From Rhizorhapis sp. SPR117 (GTDB taxonomy: Bacteria; Pseudomonadota; Alphaproteobacteria; Sphingomonadales; Sphingomonadaceae): a stretch of 30,566 nucleotides of DNA. The notes beneath the pieces are model-generated. The model made no database searches. It was not told where the DNA came from and worked only from the letters and a program-made list of their open reading frames with translations. Below, in pieces: positions 17,162 through 24,479 of this stretch. Each line of letters begins with the position of its first letter. Position 1 is the first letter of the stretch. The position numbers and the translations under genes were made by a program. The DNA lies in contig NZ_JAKKIE010000046.1 in the NCBI RefSeq assembly GCF_021742065.1, positions 1 through 30,566 of the forward strand, read 5' to 3'.

Positions 17162-17783
17162 GCCGTGTTGACAAAACGGATCCCCAGAGGGTCCGTGCTC
17201 TGATTCAACACTGCTTTTTGAGGAGCAGTCATGGGCCGCGGGGATTTGTCGGATGCGGAGTGGGCACTGAACGGGCCGCTGTTACCGCCCGCTGGTCGCC
17301 ATGCCCGACCAGCGGGCGGTAATCGGCGCTTCATCAGTGGCATGCTCCACGTGTTGCGGGTTGGGTGTCCCTGGCACAAAATGCGTGAGCGATACGGTAA
17401 GTGGAACTCAGTGTATGTCCGGTCCCGGCGCTGGGCAGAACAAGGTGTCGGGGATGCGCTCCTGCAAACACTGGCTAATCTGGGACTTACCGATGATTGG
17501 CAGCACATGATCGACAGCACCAGCGGTCGCGGCCACGTCTCGGCAGCGGGCGGAAAAGGGGGCTTGTGCGAATGCTTTTGGTCGATCACGCGGCGAACCG
17601 CAAGGCGCCCGGACATCCCGACTATCGCCGTTATCGGGACCGCAACCATGTCGAGCGCATGTTCGGCAAGACCAAGCAGCAACGTCGTATCGCTACCCGC
17701 TACGACAAGACCGTGCTCTCCTGCGAAAGCTTCCTCGATCTCGCCGCCACGCGCCTGTGGTTGAAGTCTTCTGTCAACACGGC
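17162..17783 (+). mobile_element. IS5-family element, internally deleted, with CTAG target duplication
   Basis: Perfect 12-base inverted ends (GCCGTGTTGACA and its complement) bound a 622-base element. CTAG flanks it on both sides (17158-17161 and 17784-17787), the target duplication usual for this IS5 branch. Full elements are normally about 800-900 bases; the missing part is in the middle of the transposase gene. The intact ends and target duplication suggest that it could have moved as a non-autonomous unit, or lost the middle after insertion. Confidence 0.85.
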
Positions 17784-17787
17784 CTAG
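17231..17787 (+). pseudogene. IS5-family transposase with internal deletion
   Basis: The N-terminal part is intact (MGRGDLSDAEWALNGPLLPP, YGKWNSVYVRSRRWAEQGV, first catalytic Asp in MIDST). After the GGKGGL motif the normal GRSRGG region and the second catalytic Asp (GYDxD) are absent. Reading resumes in another frame with MLLVDHAANRKAPGH and the third catalytic residue region (NHVERMFGKTKQQRRIATRY). The last codons run to the inverted end, and the stop TAG lies in the CTAG target duplication. The product lacks a complete DDE triad and cannot be an active transposase. Confidence 0.85.
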
Positions 17788-17825
17788 CTTTTTCGATAGT
17801 TTCAGAGAATGCCCTCTTATGCATA

Positions 17826-17831
17826 TATAAT
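17826..17831 (+). promoter_or_regulatory. Candidate -10 element before the TonB remnant
   Basis: A perfect TATAAT lies 53 bases before the remnant start codon in an AT-rich stretch. No good -35 (TTGACA-like) is found 16-18 bases upstream, so the call is weak. Confidence 0.2.
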
Positions 17832-17883
17832 GGTGAAGCCTATCGTAGAGTAGGGCCAGTCATAATTGTAGGGAGAAGGCATT

Positions 17884-18477
17884 ATGCACGAGAGTACCGG
17901 TGCACGAATGGCATTTCGCTTGGTGCTTTTCGCGAGCGCCTCTGTCTTGGTGGTTGGCCATGCCCATGCCCAAGAGGTTCCATCTGTAAATGAACCGGTG
18001 CAGTCGGAGGTGCGGGGGCCTTCACAGCAGAATCCAGCGGTGCCTCCGCCGACCGCAGATGCGGACGATAACGTGATCGTCGTCACCGCAGCGAAGCGGA
18101 CCCAGCAGATTTCGGATGTCCCGCTCAGCATAACCGCCGCCTCGGATGTGCAGCTTGAGCAAGCGGGTGTGACCGGTGTGGAAGAATTGGCGAGCGTCGT
18201 TCCCGGCTTCAATTCGGGGAAGACGTTCGGTGGATTTCCGATTTTCTCGCTACGCGGCATCAACTTTAACTCCGCGCAACTTTCCGCATCGCCTGCGGTT
18301 AGCGTGTAGCTTGACGAAGCTCCCCTGCCCTACTCGGCGATGACCGCCGGCGCGATAATGGACTTGGCTCAGGTCGAAGTCGTAAAGGGACCGCAGGGGA
18401 CGCTCTTCGGCCAGAACACGACGGGGGGATCCATTAATATCATTCCAGCTGCGCCAACTGACTACCTGAGCGGGGGG
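17884..18477 (+). pseudogene. TonB-dependent receptor, N-terminal remnant with nonsense codon
   Basis: The start is normal: GGGAGAAGG ribosome site, signal peptide ending GHAHAQ, TonB-box-like VIVVTAAKRTQQ and the first part of a plug domain. A TAG at 18307-18309 replaces the Tyr codon expected in SVYLDEAPLPY. The same frame then continues with typical plug motifs (AQVEVVKGPQGTLFGQNT, TTGGSINI) up to a run of ten G at 18472-18481, where homology stops. The beta-barrel is entirely missing. It is a paralogue, not a copy, of the receptor at 990-3395. Confidence 0.85.
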
Positions 18478-18481
18478 GGGG

Positions 18482-18995
18482 TCGGTTGGAGGTCGATCAT
18501 TTTGGCGGGGTCCAGAGGCGGGCACTGATAATCGACGACACTGGTCATTACGATGCGATCGCTGCGGCAGACGTGCTGTTTGAAAAGGGCTTTGCGGTCG
18601 ACTGGATTACACGCTTCGATTCCTTTTCCCATATGCTCCAAGGGGCGCTGGTGTCCGAACCGGCATTGCGACGGTTCGCTCAGCGGGAATTCAATTTTTA
18701 CCCGCGCCATGAGGTGCGCCGCGTCACGCCTGACAGTGCGACAATTGGCAGCATTGATGGGGGCCCAGACAGGGAAATCATCGTTGGCCTTGTTGTCGCT
18801 AATCTCAATCCCGTGCCGAACAGGGAACTGTGGCACGCTTTGCAGGACGAGGACATTTCACTTTTTCTGGTGGGTGACGCCCAAGTTAACGGATTTTTGC
18901 CAGGAGCCATTGCCCAAGGACGCGCGGCTGCGCTTGCGATCGGTCGAGACAGGGCTAATTCGATTGAAGCGCGGTATGAATCTTATTTCCAGTGA
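18482..18995 (+). pseudogene. C-terminal remnant of a third ene-reductase (OYE/2,4-dienoyl-CoA reductase-like)
   Basis: About 165 residues align with the C-terminal nucleotide-binding part of the two complete enzymes (compare LIIDDTGHYDAIAAADVL here with VVLDDTGHYEAIAVAEFL in 6388-8337, and FLVGDAQVNGFLPGAIAQGRAAA near the end). The FMN barrel, cluster motif and first FAD loop are missing. It begins directly after the G run that ends the TonB remnant and runs in frame to a stop at 18993-18995. A TTG at 18486 could in principle start translation, but a functional enzyme is not possible. Confidence 0.85.
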
Positions 18996-19054
18996 TTGAT
19001 ATGCAATGGACGAGGTAGTCGAATGAAGACCCGCTGGAAAACAAGGGGGTAAAC

Positions 19055-19138
19055 ATGTCGATCAGCTTCGAGCCGTGGGCAGTCCTCAGTTCGAAGCCTG
19101 GAGGTTTTGTGAATGGTCGCAATCCGCAGCAGCGATGA
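19055..19138 (+). CDS. Possible 27-residue leader peptide
   Basis: A short open frame with a strong ribosome site (AAGGGGG, 19043-19049) and ATG at 19055 encodes MSISFEPWAVLSSKPGGFV followed by NGRNPQQR. Its stop codon lies in the left arm of the terminator hairpin at 19131-19154, so ribosomes translating it would disturb that hairpin. It could be a leader peptide, the remains of a deleted gene, or chance. No homology recognised. Confidence 0.3.
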   Translation: MSISFEPWAVLSSKPGGFVNGRNPQQR

Positions 19139-19160
19139 CTGCCAAGTCATCGCTTTTTTT
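19131..19160 (+). terminator. Rho-independent terminator or attenuator
   Basis: AGCGATGACT (19131-19140), loop GCCA and AGTCATCGCT (19145-19154) form a perfect 10-base-pair stem followed by seven T. This is the clearest intrinsic terminator in the window. It ends only 35 bases before the ene-reductase start at 19196, leaving little room for a complete promoter, so it may act as an attenuator for the second block. Confidence 0.85.
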
Positions 19161-19195
19161 CCATCTTCAATTATTTTGCGTGAACAGAGGTAATT

Positions 19196-21163
19196 ATGAG
19201 TTTGAAACGCATTTTCGAACCCTTGTCAATCAACTCGATTGAACTGCCGAACCGGATCGTCCGTACGGCCCATGGCACGGGCTTCGCACCAGACGGGCTG
19301 ATTAGCGATCTGCTCATCAATTATCATCTCGACCGCGCGCACGGGGGTGCAGGTCTTTCGTTCCTCGAGATCGTTGCAGTTCATCCAAGCACCAATGGGC
19401 GGTTGATGGGCTACGATCCGAAGATCGTAGATGGCTACAAACGTCTCATCGAACGCATAGAGCCTACCGGAATGCGGGTAATGCAACAGCTTTGGCACGG
19501 TGGTTCGCAGGTTCAGCCTCTCGATGGTGGTCCACCTTGGGCGCCATCGCCAGTGGTTGGTCTATTCGCCGACCAGGTACCTATTGAAATGAGCCGGGCA
19601 CAAATTGCCGAGATAACCGAGTGCTTCGCGGCTTCGGCGGCGCGGTGCGAGGAAGGCGGCTTGCACGGGGCGCAGATCCACGCTGCTCATGGGTTTCTTA
19701 TCCAACAGTTCCTTTCGCCTCTCACGAACCACAGGGAGGATGAATACGGGGGCAGTTTCGAGAACCGCGTGCGTTTCCTCGTCGAGATTGTCGCGGCCGT
19801 TCGCGGCGCCGTTTCATCCGGCTTCCCGATCGGGATACGGATCGGTCCCGAGATGACGCCCGGCGGAATCGACGCGGTCGAAACTGCGAAGCTGGTGGAG
19901 TATCTCCAAGCCAGGTGCGGGGTCGATTTCTTCGACGTTTCTATGGGCGGCTTTTACAACTTCCCAAAAGTGATCGGCGCGATGCACGAGCCCGCTGGCT
20001 ATATGCTGCCGACTATTCGTCCCGTGCTGGATGCAACGCGAATTCCAACTATCGCTACAGGGCGTATTCGCACGCTCGAGGAGGCGGAGCAGGTCCTCAA
20101 GGATGAAGCGGTCGATCTGGTCGGAATGACACGCGCCCATATCGCCGATCCACGCATAGTGCAGAAAACCCTTGCAGGAACGCCGATGAAGGTCAGGCCC
20201 TGCGTGGGCGCCAATGTCTGCGCCCGGTCCGTTCTGGAAGACAGGCCGCTCTGGCTGAAGTGCGCGGTCAACCCCTGGGTCGGACGCGAGACTGGCGGCA
20301 CGGAAGAAGAGTTGGTTGGTAAAGCTGCCGAGAGGAAGAAAGTGCTAGTCGTTGGAGGCGGTCCCGCAGGGTGCGAGGCAGCGGCGACGGCGGCGCTGCG
20401 CGGGCATAACGTGATCCTGTGCGAGGCTGCGCCTTACCTCGGCGGTCGCCTGTTCTATGCCAAGCTTGCCCCTACGCGCCAGTCCTTCGGCGACTTCATC
20501 GCATGGCAGGAAGATCGACTATATGAACTGGAGGTCGATGTGCGGCTCAATACCTATGTCGAAGTCGATGACATCAGCACGATCGATCCCGACGTAGTCA
20601 TCATGGCCACAGGGGGGCGGGATCGGGAAGATTTAAGCCTAGTTGCCGTTCCGGGCAACAAGCTTGAGATCGAGGAGGGGGCACGTGTTCTCGACAGTCT
20701 TGAGGTATTTCAGGACCGTGCGGGCTTTGCAGGGCAGTCCGTGCTGGTTTACGATGAAACGGGGGACCATGAGGCGGTGTCCGTTGCCGAGTTCCTTTTA
20801 CAGGAAGGCGCTACCGTCACTTTTGTGACGCGGCATAAGACATTCGCTCCACGACTGCAGCAGATGCTACTGGACGAACCGGCTCTGCAACGCCTCAATG
20901 CAACAGGGAATTTTACCCTCGAACTCCATGCTTATCCGCTGGCGATCACGGCTGAGCAAATCACGATCGCCAATCTTGGTGGACGGCGGGATTTCCAAAT
21001 ACGGACTGATGCGGCGGTTCTGGTCCGTTATCGCGAGCCGAGCCCAAAATTGGATCTCGGAATGGCCAAGAGCATCGAAATAAAAAATGTAGGGGATGCC
21101 TTTGCACCTCGGGATCTGCATGCATCGGTGATGGAAGGAGCGGCCGCAGGGGCGGGCATTTAG
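19196..21163 (+). CDS. NADH:flavin oxidoreductase, OYE/trimethylamine dehydrogenase-like, with altered cluster motif
   Basis: A 655-residue homologue of the enzyme at 6388-8337 with the same build: FMN barrel, iron-sulfur region, FAD domain (VVGGGPAGCEAAATAALRG near 383-401) and C-terminal nucleotide-binding part. Two key positions differ. The cluster motif reads CVGANVC, so C336, C342 and C356 are kept but the second Cys of the usual CxxC is Ala339. The active-site Tyr of dienoyl-CoA reductases is Phe167 (HAAHGFLIQQF). H264 (AMHEPAG) is kept. AGAGG (19186-19190) sets the start. It may hold a modified or no cluster, or have another reaction than its paralogue. It is the first gene after the terminator at 19131-19160. 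Confidence 0.9.
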   Translation: MSLKRIFEPLSINSIELPNRIVRTAHGTGFAPDGLISDLLINYHLDRAHGGAGLSFLEIVAVHPSTNGRLMGYDPKIVDGYKRLIERIEPTGMRVMQQLWHGGSQVQPLDGGPPWAPSPVVGLFADQVPIEMSRAQIAEITECFAASAARCEEGGLHGAQIHAAHGFLIQQFLSPLTNHREDEYGGSFENRVRFLVEIVAAVRGAVSSGFPIGIRIGPEMTPGGIDAVETAKLVEYLQARCGVDFFDVSMGGFYNFPKVIGAMHEPAGYMLPTIRPVLDATRIPTIATGRIRTLEEAEQVLKDEAVDLVGMTRAHIADPRIVQKTLAGTPMKVRPCVGANVCARSVLEDRPLWLKCAVNPWVGRETGGTEEELVGKAAERKKVLVVGGGPAGCEAAATAALRGHNVILCEAAPYLGGRLFYAKLAPTRQSFGDFIAWQEDRLYELEVDVRLNTYVEVDDISTIDPDVVIMATGGRDREDLSLVAVPGNKLEIEEGARVLDSLEVFQDRAGFAGQSVLVYDETGDHEAVSVAEFLLQEGATVTFVTRHKTFAPRLQQMLLDEPALQRLNATGNFTLELHAYPLAITAEQITIANLGGRRDFQIRTDAAVLVRYREPSPKLDLGMAKSIEIKNVGDAFAPRDLHASVMEGAAAGAGI

Positions 21164-21279
21164 GCTCGTCCCGTATGTCCGCAAACGCACCGCCGCATGT
21201 TCGACTCTTATCATTATAGTCAGTTTAAAATGGCCGCATGTCTGTGGTTAAAGGGCCCCCAGCGGAAAGGACGATTTTG

Positions 21280-22842
21280 ATGGCTGACAATCCGAGAGTG
21301 CCTGAAATTAAGCGTGGGCCAACCTACCGAGAGGTAACTTCGGGGGACAAGGTCGCACCGCCGGAGATCTACCTGGAGGAGATGCCTTATCGTCCCGGGA
21401 ACTTGAAGGTTCCGGCCGAGATATTTTTTTCGCGCGAGCAACATCAGCTTGAAGTCGACCGGCTATGGAGCCGGGTCTGGCAATTGGCCTGTCATGAGGA
21501 TGACATCCCCAACCCTGGCGATGTTCATGTGTACGATATCGCCGGTCAGCAGTTTCTGATCGTACGGGACCGTTCGAACAAAGTGCGGGCGTACCGAAAT
21601 TCCTGTCGGCATCGTGGCCGTCTCTTATGCGATGGCGATCGCAAGGGACTGCGTGCGTTGCGTTGCCCCTTTCATGGCTGGACCTGGAACTTGGAAGGGA
21701 AAGTTCTGTACATGCCATGCGAATGGGATTTCCCCGATATCGACAAGGGTGATTATTCGCTCAATGAAGCGAAAGTTGGCCATTGGGGCGGATTTGTTTT
21801 CATCAATCCGGACTTGGAGGCGGAGCCACTTGCCGATTTCCTAGGGGATATCGACCGCCATTTCGGTGTGCCATTCGAGCAGCGCTTTAAAGCTGCGCAT
21901 GTCGTGAAGCGCCTGCCCTGTAACTGGAAGGTCGCACAGGAAGCTTTCATGGAAAGCTATCACGTGGCGGCGACGCATCCCGAGCTACTTCCAACCTTTT
22001 CGGATACAAATTCCAAATACGACGTTTTCGGAAATGTTTCCCGGGCGATTTCCTTTATCGGTCAACCCAGCCCCTATACCGGACAGGATACGCCCACCAG
22101 TTCTGCGTTTCCGGACGGAAAGCTATTCACCAGTCACAAGCATTCGCTGACAGGTGATGTCTATCGTCGCATCGAAGAAAACCGGGTGGAGGTTACCAGC
22201 TCAAGCGGTTCGACGGGCGTGTTCGATATGCACGGCCGGCATCTTGAGGGCGATTATAACGGCGCCGAGGCTCATCTATGTAATTGGGTGGGTGGAAAAA
22301 TAGTTGCGGGCGAAGAAGAAACGCCGATGGCGTTTACAGACCCCACCGCTTCGGCATTCCGGCAGAGGGAGGCAGACCAAAGACGCGAAGAACTGCGCCC
22401 GCAGTTTGGTTCGAAAGTAGATGAGATAGCCGATACGGATCTCGTCGATCCGATTTTTTACAGCGTCTTTCCGAATATCTCTCCTTGGGCAGACTTCAAT
22501 CCTATTTTCTATCGGTTCAGGCCCGACGGTGATAATCCTGAACAATGTTTTCATGAGATAATGTATATGGTCGCCCTTCCCGAGGGTGCACCGCGACCGG
22601 AGCCGGCCGAGTGCCAGTTCCTGGACCTGGACGACGATTATACGCAGGCTCCTCAACTCGGGACCTATCTTGCCAAAATATTCAATCAGGATTTTCTGAA
22701 CATGCGCGCCATCCAGCAGGGGCTGCACAATGCACCTGACGGTATGGTCACCTATTCGAGTTATCAGGAAACGAAAATTCGCCATTTCCACGATACACTC
22801 TCAAAATGGCTCGAAAAAGACGTGCCAAGGAGCAATAGTTGA
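21280..22842 (+). CDS. Rieske non-heme iron oxygenase, alpha subunit (distinct type)
   Basis: A 520-residue oxygenase large subunit not closely related to the twin genes at 3764 and 8625. The Rieske ligands are C109, H111, C129 and H132 (CRHRG ... CPFHGW); the iron motif is E225-x2-H228-x4-H233 (MESYHVAATHP), with a C-terminal NMRAIQQGLH segment. It is about 60 residues longer than the twins because of an insert in the catalytic domain. The ATG at 21280 is chosen (AAGGA 8 bases upstream); an upstream ATG at 21238 is in frame but has no ribosome site. It needs a ferredoxin and reductase; the Rieske ferredoxin at 29311 lies downstream in the same direction. Substrate unknown. Confidence 0.92.
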   Translation: MADNPRVPEIKRGPTYREVTSGDKVAPPEIYLEEMPYRPGNLKVPAEIFFSREQHQLEVDRLWSRVWQLACHEDDIPNPGDVHVYDIAGQQFLIVRDRSNKVRAYRNSCRHRGRLLCDGDRKGLRALRCPFHGWTWNLEGKVLYMPCEWDFPDIDKGDYSLNEAKVGHWGGFVFINPDLEAEPLADFLGDIDRHFGVPFEQRFKAAHVVKRLPCNWKVAQEAFMESYHVAATHPELLPTFSDTNSKYDVFGNVSRAISFIGQPSPYTGQDTPTSSAFPDGKLFTSHKHSLTGDVYRRIEENRVEVTSSSGSTGVFDMHGRHLEGDYNGAEAHLCNWVGGKIVAGEEETPMAFTDPTASAFRQREADQRREELRPQFGSKVDEIADTDLVDPIFYSVFPNISPWADFNPIFYRFRPDGDNPEQCFHEIMYMVALPEGAPRPEPAECQFLDLDDDYTQAPQLGTYLAKIFNQDFLNMRAIQQGLHNAPDGMVTYSSYQETKIRHFHDTLSKWLEKDVPRSNS

Positions 22843-22844
22843 TC

Positions 22845-23006
22845 GTGGCTGGTAGAATATCCGAAAGAAATTCGTTGAAGGTAGGCCTTGATATCTTTTC
22901 AATTTTCTCGAAATATAAGAGACTTATGTCGGCTATTTCCTTGCCTGGTCTCTTATTAAGCGACCACCGACTGAATCTCATGCGAGTTTACTCCGATGAT
23001 GCTTGA
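22845..23006 (+). CDS. Unrecognised 53-codon open frame
   Basis: A GTG-started frame begins three bases after the Rieske stop and overlaps the start of the next acyl-CoA dehydrogenase by 11 bases. The product (VAGRISERNSLKVGLDIFSI at its start, then basic and leucine-rich) matches nothing I know. The position suits translational coupling, but base composition is not clearly coding, so chance is likely. Confidence 0.15.
   Translation: MAGRISERNSLKVGLDIFSIFSKYKRLMSAISLPGLLLSDHRLNLMRVYSDDA
22915..22956. promoter_or_regulatory. Inverted repeat, possible operator
   Basis: ATAAGAGAC (22915-22923) and GTCTCTTAT (22948-22956) are perfect 9-base arms with a 24-base spacer, in the 153-base spacer before the side-chain-type operon. 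No T run follows. It could be an operator or an mRNA structure. Confidence 0.3.
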
Positions 23007-24090
23007 AATGAATGAACAGCAGCAGATGTTCAAATCTACTATCGAAAAATTCGTCGAACCCGCCGATGCGGCAGCGCTCAAATCGTCGGACGGGATCGAT
23101 ATTCAGCGCTGGGGAGAGCTCGTCGATCTAGGTTTGCTGACGTGCTGGACTGGTCTAGTTTCACCCGACTTGGGGGAAATGGCAGTGTCCCCTCGTGACC
23201 TGATGGTGGTTTCCGAGGCGCTCGGTTATGGAATTTCGCCGGAGCCGTGGCTTGAAAATGGAATCGCTCCGCTTCTGATTGTCGCGGCAGCTGAAAAACG
23301 TGGTCTCATGGATGATCTGGCTTCGGGCAAACATATGTTCGCGCTGGGCTCTCTGTATGGCGAAAAGGGCGCAGGGGTGCCTGTATTGTCTCGTATCGCC
23401 GGAAAGGGCGGTGACGATACCTACCAGCTCGATGGGGATGGCGTGCTTATTGCCGGCGGGGGCGCCGCTAGCCGCTTTATTATTCCCGCCCGTTTCGATG
23501 GTGATCCGACATTTTGCATCATTTTATCGGACGATCAGGGAGTCACGGTTCGACCTTATCGATTGGCCGATGGGAAGCTCGCGGTGAAGGCAGATTTTCA
23601 ATCCGTTCGGATTGACGAAGGATCGTTGCTCGGCGTCGATGGTGATCGTCTCGATCGGGTAATATCACTCCTGTATTTCAGCATAACCGCCAATCTTCTG
23701 GGGATCACTCGCCGCCTTTATGACGAGAGTGTCGCATATTGCAGGCAACGTGAACAATTTGGCCAGCCAATCGCGCAGTTCCAGGCAATTCGCCATCGGT
23801 TGGTCGACTGTCATGTCGAACTCGAACTCATTCGGGGCCTGCTGATACGCATGTCCATCAACGAAAACGACGCGTTTATGACTACCATTGAAAAGGCGTG
23901 GCAGGTCAAGTCCTACGTTTCAACTGTTGCGAGACGCATCGCACAGGAGGCCGTGCAGCTTCACGGGGCAATCGGGATCACCGACGAGTTGATTATCGGG
24001 CACGGCCTGAAGCGAATATTGGTTCTGGACAGACTGTATGAAGAATTCTCCCCCGAAATGGGAAAACGGAGCGGGAGTACCGAGCGATGA
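22996..24090 (+). CDS. Acyl-CoA dehydrogenase, short subunit type (FadE28/ChsE1-like candidate)
   Basis: A 364-residue acyl-CoA dehydrogenase homologue. The C-terminal half is clear (CRQREQFGQPIAQFQAIRHR, QLHGAIGITDE), while the N-terminal half is divergent and the usual EPGAGSD motif is absent. The end of the protein lacks the GGTxEI motif, so it may carry only part of an active site. Such short subunits in steroid degraders pair with a second acyl-CoA dehydrogenase into alpha2beta2 enzymes; the partner would be the gene at 25677. Its last bases overlap the next start as ATGA, indicating translational coupling with the DUF35 gene. No strong ribosome site is seen at 22996. Confidence 0.85.
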   Translation: MMLEMNEQQQMFKSTIEKFVEPADAAALKSSDGIDIQRWGELVDLGLLTCWTGLVSPDLGEMAVSPRDLMVVSEALGYGISPEPWLENGIAPLLIVAAAEKRGLMDDLASGKHMFALGSLYGEKGAGVPVLSRIAGKGGDDTYQLDGDGVLIAGGGAASRFIIPARFDGDPTFCIILSDDQGVTVRPYRLADGKLAVKADFQSVRIDEGSLLGVDGDRLDRVISLLYFSITANLLGITRRLYDESVAYCRQREQFGQPIAQFQAIRHRLVDCHVELELIRGLLIRMSINENDAFMTTIEKAWQVKSYVSTVARRIAQEAVQLHGAIGITDELIIGHGLKRILVLDRLYEEFSPEMGKRSGSTER

Positions 24091-24479
24091 ACCTCAGGCC
24101 TATTGCCCCCAATTTGTGGCTTGATACTGCGGAAGGCCCCCGGTTACTCGGAGCGCGCCGGAAGGATGGTTCGATCTCGTTCCCTGTTCCCGAGGGGGCT
24201 TCCGAAGCCGGTCTGGAAATGGTTGAGCTATCTCCCCGCGGGACCTTGTGGTCGTGGACCACTCAGGATTTTCGGCCGAAGTCGCCCTACGAAGGGCCGG
24301 AACCATTCGAGCCTTACATTGTGGGCTATGTCGAACTTCCAGGCGAGTTGATTGTGGAGACCCGCATCGTCGGAGCAAGTCTCGATCAACTGAGCGTGGA
24401 TTTACCGATGAGACTTGTTGTCGAGCCGTTCGACCAAGAGCGATCGATTTTTGCTTTCACACCGGAGGAAGTTCAGTGA
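24087..24479 (+). CDS. DUF35-type OB-fold protein without zinc-ribbon cysteines
   Basis: A 130-residue protein in the position of a DUF35 (ChsH2 C-terminal-like) partner of an SCP2-type thiolase. It has the order expected of the family: a short N-terminal helix, RLLGARRKDGSISFPVP where the zinc ribbon normally is, then an OB fold (GTLWSWTTQDFRP, PYIVGYVELPGELIVETRI, MRLVVEPF). The four cysteines that normally bind zinc are missing; the region has Arg, Lys, Asp and Gly instead. It overlaps both neighbours by four bases (ATGA before, GTGA after). In mycobacterial and Thermomonospora systems a DUF35 domain is needed for Ltp2 stability and activity. By context that is its role here. Confidence 0.8.
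   Translation: MNLRPIAPNLWLDTAEGPRLLGARRKDGSISFPVPEGASEAGLEMVELSPRGTLWSWTTQDFRPKSPYEGPEPFEPYIVGYVELPGELIVETRIVGASLDQLSVDLPMRLVVEPFDQERSIFAFTPEEVQ

Noticed and set aside
17884..18995. A functional TonB/reductase fusion protein
   Set aside because: There is an in-frame TAG at 18307-18309, the barrel is missing and the flavin domains are missing, so the parts cannot work together.
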